Assembly (NCBI GenBank): GCA_040954595.2
Contig: CM082579.2
Coordinates: forward strand, 8,680,001 to 8,744,000
Origin: Balanoglossus misakiensis
Taxonomy: Eukaryota; Hemichordata
Direction: 5' to 3'
DNA: 64,000 nt
Below, piece after piece: positions 1 through 15,100 of the stretch (its first letter is position 1; each line of letters begins with the position of its first letter). The notes below the pieces were generated by a model. That model saw only the letters and a list, made by a program, of their open reading frames with translations, was not told the DNA's origin and made no database searches. The position numbers and the translations under genes are program-made.

Positions 1-162
1 CGGCGTGGTTTTGGTGACAACTGGATGGACTGTGAATTGAAGATGTAAAAAGACCCGTTTGAACCCTTCGTGTGGGGTTCAATAAATCGCGGACTTCTGT
101 ACCGAATTATTGATATTCCTCTACTTTCCTGGACTGGATTCCCAGCAAGGACGCCTTACAGT
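1..162 (+). promoter_or_regulatory. 5' untranslated region of the AFF gene, left edge unknown
   Basis: This is sequence upstream of the proposed start ATG at 163, probably all or mostly transcribed leader. It contains one upstream ATG at 25 that opens a 7-codon reading frame closed by TAA at 46-48, a possible translation-damping uORF. The true transcription start is not visible and may lie before the window. A CAG at 158-160 could in principle be a splice acceptor, but it lacks a good pyrimidine tract. Confidence 0.5.
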
Positions 163-182
163 ATGTCTTCGTCTACAAAAAA
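163..182 (+). CDS. AFF: AFF exon 1, coding part (MSSSTKK start)
   Basis: Six full codons plus two bases (ATG TCT TCG TCT ACA AAA AA) end at a strong donor, GTAAGT, at 183-188. The phase-2 remainder AA joins the A at 24953 to restore Lys and run directly into STPDRDRERR of exon 2. The start has A at -3. A very short first coding exon followed by a huge intron is usual for AFF genes. The frame match with exon 2 is the main support; no cDNA was available. Confidence 0.82.
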
Positions 183-3100
183 GTAAGTATCGGGGGAGGG
201 GGATTGATTGCTGCCAGATGCGACCCGAAAATAATCACGAATGCACGTTGAGTGCAAATTATTGGGCGCCATGTCTGTGTGGTTGAGGCATGACTGGAAG
301 TCAGCCTAGCGACAGTTGTCACCTTTGAATTAATTCCTGTGACTACATTAGAAGCTCATGTCATAGTTTACGATTAACCAAGCTTTAACTAAGGTTACTG
401 GCAGGATTCTGGAGACAAACCCATGCCTGAAATCTGGGTCTGAGGTCTGTAAGAAGATATGTTCAGAAATCCGACATCGTCATGCCAGAAAATTCCCCAT
501 GCCATTGTTTACGTACACGATCGAGACCCCTCGCCCGCCGTAATGGCCAGCAGAGATAAATAAACGGCTCATTCGTTGGAAGGTTTTCTTCCACTCGTTA
601 TCGTATTGAATTCAAACAGTATTTCTCCCGAACGGAATAGAAATAGCGAACTTTCGACAGCAGCCACAATGGCGTCAGCTACGAAAGGTCGCCATATTGA
701 TGATACTTGATAGACTGACATACCCAGTGCTCATTCATTTCTCCTTGTGTCAGCAGAAAACGCTCCGAATGCGGTTTAAATCGCTCTTCAATTGGCCCAT
801 CAGCAATTCCCGAAAATATAGTTGTGTTTTCAACCGGGGAAATGTATTCAGCCACATTTACTTGTCTTTGGTTTGGGATTTTTTGGGGGACTGGCTTCAT
901 TATCTAAGCTCTCACGTATTCTCGCAATACAAAGGTCAGATGGGTATAGATTGTTTCGTCAAAAAGTGTTGACATGCTTGCAGCCAGTGCAGTACCGCAC
1001 TTGAATCCGCAACCCTGGCAAGCATTTGGTACCTGATAGTTGTTTTTTTGGGGGGAAATGTGGATGTTCTCCCTGCACCTGTTCGGTGTCAGCGTTAAAA
1101 CAGGCAGCTGTGACAACTACTTGAAAACTGCACAGAAAGTTATGAAACGGATTACTGTAAAGTGTAATGTACATTTCAGTCTGACATAATTCCATTTCAA
1201 ATGAGGGCAAGAAGGAAATGGTGAAAATGTGCAACAGTCCAGAGAATGACCCAGTCTGCATTTGTGAATATGTGAACAAGGAAGTTGGTGTGTGACTGAT
1301 TGACGTTACAATTTTTTTTGAGGGGGGGGGGGATAACTCTAACTGAAGGCAATTTAAATGAAACATACATACACACATAATATTCATACAGTATATAGTA
1401 TACACCAAAGATGGGGTTTGATTGTATGATGTAAAAAACAACAACAATGGTTGGAGTTCATCTGGAGGGCCAGGGATATTACTAAGTTACATAAATGTAT
1501 GTTTTTACCAGCTGTATCTAATAGCAGATGGATTAATTAACTTCATAAATATTTCAATGGAAAACAGAGGCTAAATTGCACCACATTCACCATTCAATGT
1601 TAACGAGAACTAATGCGAGAACCAGGGATTGAAAATTGCCCCTTTAATTGACCGTTATCACACAATTGTCAAATTAAACTCAATGAAGAAGAGAGAACCC
1701 AGAGGAAATATTAATTTATTGATTACATTGTATATTATATACAGTGTAGTTTCTCAATTAACATCAACTGCCTCAGTTGATAAAAGATCACTGCATGGTA
1801 CTTTGGCACAAGTATATAGTGTCCAATTTGGTAGTTATAGTTGGGGAAGCAGAAACAAATGATAGCCCATTATCCAGAGTTATTAACAGTAGAGATTTCT
1901 CTCTGTATTTATGATGTGCACATTTGAAGTTCCTCGGAAATTAAATGAAATAGAGTCTGTGGTACTTGTTGCTTTTGGCACAGTTGCACTTACATTGGCA
2001 GGACGAGGTCATGCAAATGTGTTGCAGCTGGTTTGTCAAAAGCAATGCGTCTCACAACCCTCTAGCAACCATGGTCCTCCCACATACTGTTATTAGTTCA
2101 GACTGAGATGCACGGAAATGGCGAGAGGGGTTCAGTGGATAAGAATTATGTGTAGATTAAGTTGTGGATTGTAAATCAGAAAAAAAAACATGCACAATTT
2201 TTAGTTGGGTATTTCATAGACCAATATGGTGTCTATAAATGAGCAATGTTCTCCCATAGACGCCATTTTGTTCTGGGAAACCCTTCACTGAAATGATGCC
2301 TCAGAAACTGGCTTAGAAGCATCTGGCTGAAGCAGACAGTCTGCATAATTCAAGAATCCAGCTGTTGCATGCATACAAACACAGGTCAAGCTAAAGCAAG
2401 CCCTTCCACACTTGTTAAGTCACACTGCATAAATTTCATTTCTAGTGTGTGAGTGGTATTATTAGAGACAACACAACACAACAAGACCAGATGAAGGCAT
2501 GTCACCCAGTATATCAGTTTATGTGTAACCCTTTCCACCCCCATTTACCGTATTTATCGGTTCAACCAGACCACATGAAAACAATTGGGTAAGACCACAG
2601 GGTTGGTGGTACAGGATAAAGGACGCTTTTGTGTTGCATCCCACTTATTAAATGTTTGCAAACTCAGAACTGCGAGTTTTGCAGTCTGTGGTTAAACCCT
2701 TTCACCACCATGGTTCAGTCCAAACCCGTTGTTTTCTATGGTAAGGTTGGACCTCTAAAGAGGAAACTGGGGGTGAAAATGTTAATGCCTTCTGTAACGT
2801 GTGTCATGTGATCGACATGTAAATGATCTTCTCAATGTGTTTTGGGGGAGATTCAAAATATAAAAGTAATGCAAGGGAGTGGAACTGTAAAGTTTTCAAC
2901 TGTGTCTGAACTGGACGAACCCAAGTCCAACAGTTAGCAAACTTGGCACTTCATCGTCGCATCTAATAAGCGTACAACTTACAAGTACATGTGCATCAAC
3001 ATTAGCACAGGCTACATTAACAACAGAACAAGCTTCATGACGTATGATGGCAATTAGGTAACATTGGGCCAACCCATTGCTAATCCAGTGTCAGCAAATT

Positions 3101-6100
3101 GGAAAAGAACACTTTGGCAAACGGTCTGAGAACACGTACTTGATATGTGCTGTAATGTAAATGGCCTTGTACATAATATGATGAAGGTTAACACATCAGA
3201 GTTGTCCTTGAATAGTGCTGAGATTTTACGGGGTAGACAACCCAGTTCGTTTAAATGGTATTTGAATTTTTACTGCCAGTGGCAGCCAGTGTGCTCTTGA
3301 AAACCTTGAAAATATTGACAACCCCTTGTCAAAGGGGAACCTGTCTTATAGCTATCTAATGGCTGCATATATTGAAAACTTTTATGTTTCCAATGGCCAA
3401 TTAATTTTTCATCTCTGTGAGTTTCAATCAGAAGAAAAAGGTTTCTGAAATCCTTTGCAGTGGGTTTCCTGTTACTTGCCAGCAAGCAAATAATGAGATA
3501 TTATTCTATAACTATGGGAAACCTAGGGAACCTTGGTTGAGGAAACCTGATTTGGAAAGCCTAAACTCTGACCTGGCAGCACTATGGTACGTATCTATGC
3601 ATTGTGGATATCACTCTGCTGCCCAGTCAGATAAACATGTTCCCATAACCAGGTGCCTGAGAACACTCACTATAACCCACAGACCAACTCACTACGTACA
3701 GAAAATGGACATTGGGAGACATTTAATTTCCTAGCTGTGTTTGCTCATTTACTTTGAATGAAGGGAAAAAAAATCACAGATGTTGGCTCTTTTACATTTC
3801 CTTGCCTTTAGATATCACGTTTCATTTAGAATCTGATGAGTTCAGTGCCCCTCAACAGAAAGGAAAACCAGTGTTGTGAGTGCGAGCATTTAAACAAGTG
3901 ACATGTTCTTTTCATATTCAAGCAACAATTTTCTTTTCAGTGTTTCACGTTTCAACCCTCTTTTGTCTACTTTTACCTTTTCACACACACATCAGCGTCA
4001 TGTTCTGATTCAGCCCGAAATGCCGCGAGAACAAGGGGCAGTGCTGGCTTTAATTGCATACCTGCCTCATTACGTACGTTTGCAGCATGACAACAGTGAT
4101 TGGATTAGAGCACTTATACTTATCCTATTTTATGATTTGAATCATGATCCATCTGAAAGTAATGGAGCCCTGTGAATGCTGCCGCACATTTCTCTGTACA
4201 AGACCAGAGGCAGAGCTTAGTCTAACTGAAACTGTGTCAGTTGATGGCAGTTTCTTGATGATCTGCATTCTAAAGCACACTATGTCATAGCTGACACAAA
4301 TTAATAATGATTACTGAAATATGCAGGAACATTGACCAAATGTTGATCGTCCATCACAGATATTGACAGTCTTGACAGAGCTGTTCAATCATCAATATGT
4401 ACATGTACATTTAGTACTGGGGAACACATTCTCATTCCTATCACATCTATTGCAGAGGTCATGCGACAGAGCACATGTACGTCTGCGTTTGGTCTGTGAC
4501 TTGCATTCTTCACAAAATGAATGCAAGTCGCACTTCAAGAAATTGCTGCATTGGCTATTTTTAAGACAGCTCTGAGCACCTTTCATAATTACACTCAAGT
4601 CCCGGAAGAACATTGTACAGCCAGCCCCCAGCCAGAGAGGACACACATGTACAGTACATTAATAAGTGTTCTTTTCCGGTTTTACGAATGCTTGGCTAAC
4701 AATGGGCTGGCCCGGTGTTGGCTAACGGCTACTTTTGTCCGTAGCCTCGTGTAACCTGTGCTATTGTTGATGTATTTGTAGGCTTATTAGATGTGACAGT
4801 GAGGTAGTGAATTTGCTAACCCAGGTTTGCCTGACGGGACACAGTTGCTGGAAACGTCATTCTGAATTGCACTGTAGTTGTTCATCTCACACAGTGAACA
4901 TGAAAGCGGGTAATGCTTGCTGTCGCATTACAAGTGATGTTTGACTCATGACGGCTAACCAGAAAGCTTGAACACAACAATAGTGTGGTTGTGTGCATGA
5001 GTGTCCCCCAAAACAAGATAGCATGCCCACAAGATAGTATGTAGTACCACTGTCGTATCAGTTCATAAAGAAGTACAGGTAATCTCCCACTATGCCTATT
5101 GTCTTATAATAAGGTCATGAGGTCAAAGGGTAAAATGCCAGTGACTGATGTGATGTCACCCTATGCCCTAAGTTGGTGCGATGTTATGTAGAGGTCTTTG
5201 TACTCAGCTGTCTGAAGCCCATGGATATATTTTATTAATTCATGATGGCGAGAATTGGACACCATGTACTTAAAATTAGTTCTGGTGATGTTTTTTTATT
5301 GCACAAACTTTTGACATTCTTTAATAAAAGTTTAACTAAGTAATGTGCGTGTCGGGAGATGCAGCTGGTGCATGTCGATGCCAAACACCTGATATGCAGT
5401 GTGCACCTAGGCAAAAGAAGTATATTTCAATCCATGGGGTCAAGATTTACACAATGTTATCTGTATTCTTGAACTTTGCGGTGTGGAATTCAGAAAAGGG
5501 CATTCATAATTTGTCTCTTGCTGTGCCATTTTTGTGGTACAGACATGTCATGGGATCGTGCACAAGTTAGCTGACTGCCTGAAGCAGATGGAAATTGCAT
5601 TGTCTAGGCCAGGCATTAGGCTCACAATCCACCGTTCCATGGTGACCTTACAGATGTGGTCTCTAGATGTACGTGCTACCAGTTGCTTTTGTTTATTTAA
5701 ACTTTTGGGTACAAATACATCGCTGTGTGATGCCTAGTTTCAAAGGCATGTTATGTGGATTATTGCGGCAAATGGGGCGATGAAGTCAAACCGTACCAAA
5801 TGTTTGACATTGAGTGATGACCTTGCCCGTTTCAGTCTCATGAAAACTGTGTCGCGTATATTTCTGATGCATCGAAGTCACGATGTATGATATTGTAGTA
5901 CATTTTCACGTTACAACTTTGTCAGGCTTCAGACAACTTCATCAGGCTTCAAGTTCATGTGATTAGGTCCATTCTTCATAATCACATCACGGATGTTCTT
6001 TCCAGGAATTTCTGATACAGTATTGCCTAAGTTGTGTAATAATACAATTGTTTGACAGGATAATGACTTTCTGTTGTTCTCCCTACAAATTAGAGGGTAT

Positions 6101-9100
6101 TGACTCCCTAATGCTCCCAAACATTAGGTAATTCTTATGATTCTAGTTGTACAACTACAAACCACAGTTGATACCCAACACAAAAATACTGAGAAAGTTA
6201 CCCAGATTTGGGGTAATACCAGATGTAATGGCGCTTCAAAGTGATGCAAAGCTCATGATGCATTTGTAAAGTTGACCTTCATCTTCCCGTTGATGTGGAT
6301 AACCCAGCAGTCTCTGACACCAATCCATCAAAGTCACTGTGTTATGACCTTATTTATGTTGCAATCAAATTCACCAATATCGCAGGCAGGTCATGTAGTA
6401 ATAGTATGTGACTTGTACAGAGTAGGCCAGCATGGTTGGTAATAACCTTGAAATTCTCATTTGGTTTTATGGCTGTTTTTATGGTCTTCGTCTCTCACTT
6501 CCCATGCATAATGATAACACTAATTGTAACAGACACATCACGGATACACATATTGCAGCATGGCTTCGAAAGCTGAATAATGTGTTCGTTGGAATAAGTC
6601 TATTTCTCGTCCTTGTTTAATTTCGAGAATTACAAATGTACGTAGGGATTCTACATTCTTTTAACGTTTTAACTTTCAACGTTCCCCAACCATTGCAAAA
6701 ACACTGATTATTGAATCTGATTCAGTTGCCCTCCTCCGTCTTCTTGACTATGAAGTTCTTCCAAAACCCTTTGGTTTGCTGTTTGGCTTGTTCATGCTGT
6801 AATTAATAGATGATAAAATTATTTAGAGTGACAGCATTTCTGTGTTGTGATTCTGTCCTGTCTGTACCCGCGTTATGGCCAACTGTTTTGTTACATGTAC
6901 ATGTCGTCATAGTATTGAAGTAAAGGTTTCGCTGAATTGGGCTGCGCTTATCAGTTAACAACTACCCTGAACAAGCAGTTTACAACCCATTGTGTTTTTT
7001 TTCTGAGAAAAACAAATGCCATGCATGATGCCCAACTGTTTGATGGAGGGAAGCGGTCAGCCAGACAGTTGGCCACACATGGCTGCACTTGGCCATCGGA
7101 GTGTCTTCGCAGAAAAGTCAACACACTCACGTAATGAACAAAAAATATCCAATTCCGGTAATGCCCTGAAAATATCACTAACCAGTCGAGTGTGGCAGCT
7201 GAAGTCATCGGGGATTTAAACCCCTGTTTATTATTCTCACTCACTGCTCGGTCAGGCGTGCGTTATGTGAAATAGCCATATATGGAGAACCATTGTTGTG
7301 ATTTTCACTCGTTGAGCAGAGTGGCTGTGCCTTGAACATTTCCCCACCCCCTGCAGCAGTATTAGCAATTTCCCATTTCATTCAGGGCGGCATTCATGAT
7401 TTTTCTGGTTCAGCATTAGATTTATGAATGATAAAATGCCATTGTATTAGGCCTGTCACATGTTTGGAGCGTGCAGGTGTTAGTGGGTCCGATCCTCGTT
7501 TGTGTCGAGTGTGTGCATGCACAGACCGATCTGCATCTCAATGGGGGCAGGGCAGTGTTTGTAGACAGGCAACACCACCACCAATTCTTGTGTGAGAATC
7601 TGCATGTGCCGTATCCTTCAAGAAGGAATGTATGGATTGCGGAATACATTGATAACAACTGAATTTATGTCTTTTTTTTATCAGTAGAGCACCTTTGATT
7701 TGGAATATGCACGCCCTGTTGCAATGATGGGCATATCTTAGTGTATGGCCCCTTCTAATATAGAACATGGTTTACATTCATGATCTAACCACATATCTGC
7801 TTTTGTCTACTCTTGCCCACAAAGCAAAATTAAAATCATGGATTTTGGAGAGCTGCGTGGGGATATTTTAGGTTCGATATTTATGTGCATATACATGTAA
7901 TTTGTCTCGATGTGGGCTGAATATTTACGAGGTGAGTCTAGACATCAGACTGTTCACTGCATTACACAGCCACTAAAAACACAGTTGAGACAGCTGTATT
8001 GGTGTGTCTATTTTCGAAATGCTAATCTTGTGTAGCTAGCTGAACATTTCCAGTAGAGTGGCCACCACCCCTTCCCATCAGGATTATAGGTAGCTGTGTC
8101 CTAGATGTAGTAAAAATAAAAACAGGCAATATTTTTGGATGTTTGCTTGTTGCTGAGTTTCGAAGATAAAAATGTCATATGTCAGTCTCTTGCACACTCT
8201 CCTGTTAAAGCTCTGAGGTGGAGAGAAATCCCTAACCCTACTCGCTTGTTTCGTGAGCTTGAAAACCGTGACATTGATCCACAGATCACTCACATTCAGT
8301 TCTGCCTCGAGTCAATCGACATTATTCCAGTATTCTTTTAATAAACATTTGCAAATTAATTAAAAGGAAAGCTGTGTTCATTATCTCTCCCAGTTAAAGT
8401 ACAAGGCAGGAGATTTTGTAGAACCTGCTCTTTGTCCTTCAGTCATCCAAGGTTAGGATGTGGTCTTTAATGGAAAATATGACCCATGAATAGGATTGAT
8501 AATGGATAGCTTAGCTGGGGTTCAGTTTTGATTGAGGTGACATTGAACAGTGCATAATTTAATTGTATAAGATGTTTTATACACTGGCAAATGGCCTGTT
8601 CTCTCTTTACTGTAAGAGTGAGACTGAGTAACTTGCCCTTGGTGCATAAACATGAATCCATGATATGTCATCAGCATATGCAGGTTCAACTGGGTGTGTA
8701 ACTGTGTGTAAAAGGCCTGTGCTCTTCTTATTACTAAAATGGAGGTTTTTTGCACAACCAACGTATTTGAGGATGCCGCAATGCCTTCATTTGGTGTGAG
8801 TTTGGCACTCACGCAGACACATGTTCTAATTCCAGAAGGTTTCCAGTTTACCAAAACCCCTCCTGGTAGAGGCTGACATGTATAGGGACTTTTTGAAAAG
8901 ATGTATGTTCCCCCCCTCCCTCCCCTCTTCCCATATCCATGCCCAAATAAGTAGCCAAATTGTCAGGTCCATGGTGGGAACATATGCATCAGTTCACACA
9001 ATAAAATTATATTTTATTGGTTGGATTTATTGCGTGTGTTGACGTGTTTCCCGGTAGGATCTTTATTGTGGGAACAAACTTTTAATGTATAGCAATTTTA

Positions 9101-12100
9101 TGGCCATGAATTACTTAATGCTGAGGGAGACGTGAGGGAAAAAATTGAGCAGCACATAATGCTAAAACAATGCAGAAAATGTCACAAGGTCATATGGCTT
9201 ACGCCAATTTACACCATCGCAAATAAGTTGTTTAATTTGATGCCCCAGCCTGTCACAAAATGTAAAGGCATGTCAACCGAGGACATGCTAATGTGCTGCT
9301 TGTTTGATCCAGAGGAAATGTCATTTTGTTGATAACATCTTGCAATTGTTTACTTGTAAGTGCTCTAACCAGATGAGTGATCAGCTTAATTGCTTCCTGG
9401 CTGATTGCCTGGTGTTTTTGTTTTGATCAGTGCACCAGTGAAAGTGAGAAAGAATTTCACACTTCAGTTGCTGGGTTCACGTTAGGCAGTTTACATGTCG
9501 ACCCTGCACGTGGTGATTCAAAATAACTAAGTTGTACATGCTAAACACAGTGTGCCAGAGCAGAACATGTGGTTTTGTACATACATGTACATGTCACATG
9601 TACATGGGTTAGACATTAGACATTTAATAGAGAGTCCGACGTATAGGCCCAGCCTCTGTTAAGAGCCAAGAATTTAGCGACCCCAACCAGACCCCAAATG
9701 TCCTATGTACTAGGACGGTAATGTGAACAAATATTAATAATATACACGCTGTTCAAACAAATAAACAAGTATTGGATCTAAATGTTGACTAGAAAATCAA
9801 CCCGATGATGTATACATGTGTGGTAACAGTGATAAATGGAATTTGAAGTGGACATGCATTCAAGAAGGGCATAAACAGAGTCAAGGCCAACTGTGCGTTT
9901 GAATCTATGTATGACGTATTTCTTGCAAAAACATTTGATAAGTCGAAAGTTGTCAGTTCCTGTTGCACTATATGTGTATAGTTTACTTCTCTACATACGT
10001 TATATACCAGGCTTCGGTCACATTTGTTGATTACCTGAAATTGTCAGTTACTAGATGCATTACAAGGACAATAGCTGTAAGTTTAATTTTCCCTCCAGTA
10101 TTTTCTGTTCTGTGTGTGTCACTGCATTTTCTTTTTATACTCCCTATGCTGTAGAATATCCACTATTCTTCTCGTCAACATCAGCTCAAATAAGGAGTGA
10201 AAGTCTGTTTTATATGTGTATGACAGAATGGAGATTCGGGTTATTAGCTAACTAGGCTTGCAACCACCTGTGTAGTTGTGTCGTGATGTTGCTATGGAAC
10301 CAACAGCCAATCAAAGTGAAACCATTTAAATGGGGAATAACAAGACAGGATATTTATAGTATTTTTTGTATTTTTTTAGCTGACCTTCTCTGGTACGTCG
10401 TGTGTAGAGATAATAATAAAGCACAACAGTTCTGTTATGATTCTTACATATTATGTGAATTGTTTTTCCCCGTAAAGTTACTCAGTGAGTGATGTGATAT
10501 GTGGTATCTTGGTATTAAAGGTCCATACACCTACTGTGGTATCTTAGTATTAAAGGTGCACACACCTACTGGGGTACGTATAAGCAGCAACAGATCAAGT
10601 ATAGCATTGTCAGTGGACTCAGTGATGTTGACCGGGTCAGATGACATGCAAGGTTGAGGATAAAAGATAATGTAAAACACTCACTGGACTTCAGTCTGTT
10701 TTTATGTTTCCTTTACTATAACTCTTGACTGAGCATGAGTGTTTTAATATCAATTTACAGAAATCAATAAACCAGTACATGTAGTTCAATATTTTTAAGT
10801 TTGTTGACTTTTAATCAATGGTCCCTGGAATAGCAATTTTGTAATGCAAACAGCAATTCCACAGGAGATTAGCATGGGTCACACATTTCATCGATCAAAG
10901 TATTTCAGCCTTTTTATCATTTTTGATTCGCTGTCTTTACAGTAAGTGAAGGTGTGAATTTGTAAAGCCGATTTTTTTTGGAGATCAGAGTCTTTAGTAA
11001 TTGTGTTAGAATTAAAATGTAGAAACAATAATTTACTGAAAGTGTTGAATTGAATCAGTTACATTTGTATGTCATTGCAAGTCTATAGGTTTATTATGCT
11101 TGGCTGGGGTGCAGTTAAACTCGTACATTTTGTTGATTTCCCATCTCTTCTTCAGGAAATTAACCCATTCACCACCATGGTTCAGTCCAAACTCATTGTT
11201 TCTATGGTAAGGGTAACTGGTTGGACCGCAAAAGAGAGAACTGGGGGTGAAAGAGTTAAGATGCAAACTTGAGACTGGAGTGGTTATTTGATTGTCTGTC
11301 TGTTTACAAGCACCTGTTCTTTCATCAAGTGTTATGCACGTGATCTTTGCTGACTCAGGTTGAGAGGTCACACTGCATTTCTAGGCACTTGCTGGAAACT
11401 GACCAAGTATTTGTCGGAACAAGGGTGGTCACACCAGTTGATTGCTTTAAGTTTTGACCTTTCTCAGAAATCTTCTGTGCTACTATTAGTATCACGAAAG
11501 GCAGGTTATGCTATTTCTGGTACTCTCAACCGAGAAAGGGTCCATGAATGTTTGTACTAAAGGTTTTTTAAACTACTGACACGATTTTAGCATATTTTGT
11601 GCAGTGATTTTGTATCAAAACAGCTATATAAAGCTTCACAATTATCACTTTAATTGATAGTACAGCACATTTGAGCAAGAAGTTTGCAATATGTTTAGCA
11701 ATAAACTGAATAGCACATTTATGTTTGTTTTATTTAAGTACATGTATCTATACCTTTAAAAACCATCAAAATCCACATCACAAGTTTTGTGTTTATCAGT
11801 CATAGTCACGGCATGTTGATATCGGGGCCATGTTTGTCCCGTTGCATCATGGGTATTTGGCCTTCCTCAAGGGTGCTGCCCGCCCACACATACATACATA
11901 CATACACAGCTCTCAAAACATGCAAAGGATTGTATATATATACAATATATTTTGGGTGTCTTAATGCTCAAACCTGATGTTGTCCCAACTCATAAAAGCA
12001 GGGTTTTTAACAGGTTATGAGCAGCAAAACTTTGTTGTATAGTACAGTGAGCTTTTGAACACTAAACAAATACATTGAAGTGCTAGTGACTGCAGTCTCT

Positions 12101-15100
12101 TTGACTGGCGGTAGTGTGATTGAACATTGCGCTCCCTTTGGTGAGGGGTCATGGATCATTGATTTCATGGAAAGTCGCAGTTTACAGTGGAAACAACATC
12201 AGTCAGTTACAACCATATCCTGTTGTTGCGCGCAGACATTGTTAAGATTGAATATTAAATGTCAGTGGCATACATTCATTAAACTCAGGTCATTCCCTCC
12301 TGGATAGTTCACAGAGTCCTGAATTGTCAGCATGATTATTGAAAGGCCCGAAGAAAAAATATGAAATTTACTCCAGTATTATTAATTCCACTTCCCATGT
12401 CATCATAAAATGCTGGTTATTATTTTGACAGCGAATGCAGGGAAGCCAATGTGCTAAAACTGGAATAGCCTGGGAGAAAATTGAGGATATGAACCGGCTT
12501 ACCCTATTTATAGATCCACTAGTCCTTGCAGCCAGAGGCCATGGATAATTTTAGTAAATCTCAGTATTTGTTCATTTAGAGTAGTGAATTGCATCACTGT
12601 GTGTGGCACGTATATTATTCCTGAGTCGGTTTGACAACACTTCATGAGAATTTTATGTACAGGTACTGCAAAAACATTTTTTTAATAATTCCATGTGATA
12701 CCTGGCCTTGAAATCATTATTGTTACCCTGTTCAAAACAGGTACTTTGATGATGCTTTGGTAATTTTTTTATAGAAAATTCTAGTTTCAATTTCCAGTTT
12801 GTAAATTTTTTTGAAGAACGCACTAACTTACATGTACATGTACATGGGTTGTTATAACTTAGTCGCTGAAAGTAAGCCTTATTTTCTGAAAATCTTTTTT
12901 TTTTTCTGTGGCAATTTCATTTCTTATTGGACTGATATTTTGCCTCATGTGCAGGTGAGGAAGACCTGTTTCAACGGAATAATTACATTTCTGTAAAAAT
13001 GATTCCAAGTTATTGCAGTGTATACAGCCTGCACATATCTTTATTACCAGACAGCCTTCAAAAATTACATATTAACGGAAGTATTTCACAAGGACCCAAC
13101 TGTGAACAGAAGGTAGATTCTGTAAATTCTCAAAATGAGTTTCTTTACTTGGCCATCCAGCTTACATTCATTGTGCTCATCCTTTTGTTTCCTGCTGAAA
13201 GTGTGTAATTGTGAAGTGAGTCTCCGCATGCATTGAAGAGACATGAATGCTTTGGTACCTATCAATCAATGCTACCATCTGCTCAAATTACATGAAGTGT
13301 CAGATTTTGAAACGGGGATACCCTGATGTTATAACACTTTCAAGATGGCCGACTGCTACACATCATTATCAGATGATTGTGTGGTGGTCATTCACGTAAG
13401 GTGGATTAAACTCCCTTGATCACAGTCACAATGATCTGTGAAAAGCTTATTTCAGCCAATTGACACACTTGGTTAAATTGATGATACATAAATGGTATGC
13501 ATTTTCGACCAACTGTGACCTGAAAAGCCTATATTGGCCAATTTACACACGCATGGTTCAATTAATATTACATAATGGTGAATAATTTCAACCAAATGTG
13601 ACCGTGAGTTTTTGCTGTGTGTATTACTAGTAACTTACACAGAGCAGTTATGGATATTATCTCTTTGGTTAGATCTGATGTGCTTGCATCAGAAGCATAA
13701 TCCCAACTGTGCTTGCATGTGGTTTTAACCACACTGTTTTCGCTGAGATGGTTGGGTCTATATATAAGGAAATGTGGGTAAAACATAGTCCAAATATTGG
13801 GGCTAGTTTGATGTACCATAACATAAATCATTGTGATACATGTACTTTCAAATTATGTTTAGTGTTGTGATCTCCGCTGTCTTATATTAGATGCATGCCA
13901 CAAGTATACAGAATCTGTGTACTACATAAACATCAATGCTCAAGGATATGACCAATATTATCCCTGGTGACATTTCATGGTAGCTTGTCATTTAATAATA
14001 GCTTGTCGTCAATTTCATAATATTTATATCATACATATTGCTTATTTACATATTATCCCATCCTCTTCCTTCTGAAAGTTTACGCACAATGTTTATTTTC
14101 ATCACCCTTTCTTCATTACATATTTCTTTCCCAGTCACTAAGAATTTTGAATGTGTCCTCAACACTTTGGGTTTGTGTGAGGAAAAGACCACAGGCTAGA
14201 AATCACAGGAGGACAATGCGAAATTGACATGATGGTGGATGCTGGTGTGTTTGTTTGCAAATTGTGTGACCTCGATTTCTTACAGAGGTCGTGTGTTACG
14301 TGACCAAACATAGAAATGTATTGTAATCCGATTAAATTGAGAGAAAGTGCTAATTTTGCAACGCCGAGTTCATTAGTTGACAGGACTAGAATGTTGCATA
14401 ATGGTGGATGCAAGTTGACGTCACCTGTGGAATGTGTTTTTATCCAGTGCTTCACTTGTGTCTGTCTCCGTGTCAGCTGTCCACATACACACGAAGATGA
14501 TCAGTCATGTTACTGTATACCCAGATATTCATCTGCGAGCCCCATAGATAAGTTGACGAATCGGAAATAAATGAAAAAAAATGAGCTGGGTAGACATATC
14601 TTGCATTCTACAATTACTAAACCTGTGTGGCATGCTTATGAGCATGAAGTTATGGACATAGAAGTGTACGTGTGAGAAAATCTCAATATCATTTTGGTGA
14701 TGTACTGTATGCACATCCCGTTGCTTATTGATGGCAATTTTGATATTGAATTGAGAAGGTGTGACTGCAGTAATCAATAATAAATGCATCAGCCGTAAAT
14801 CAAGAGGGAAAAAAATCTTTTGCTGTTGCGGGATTTGTCGTGCAACGTAAGTTGTAGTCAATGGAGAAGCCCAGTCTTATAGTACAGAACACTTATGATC
14901 TTAGGAATATTGTCAGTGTGAAAATTGAATGACAACCACCTCACGATATTTTGGTTTGTGTTTCCTTGCGTCAACACTAAACACGCACACACACACAGAC
15001 TGACAAACTGTTGTTCAGTTATAACATTTGGTGAATGTTTTCCTGTGCGAGAGTGTTAAGCTTAACATTGACAGACGTGGACGTTGATGAACAGTTGCAA

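Noticed and set aside
959-1447. Minus-strand open frame of 162 codons
   Set aside because: The translation resembles no family, crosses a T/G homopolymer run, and has no splice or start support.
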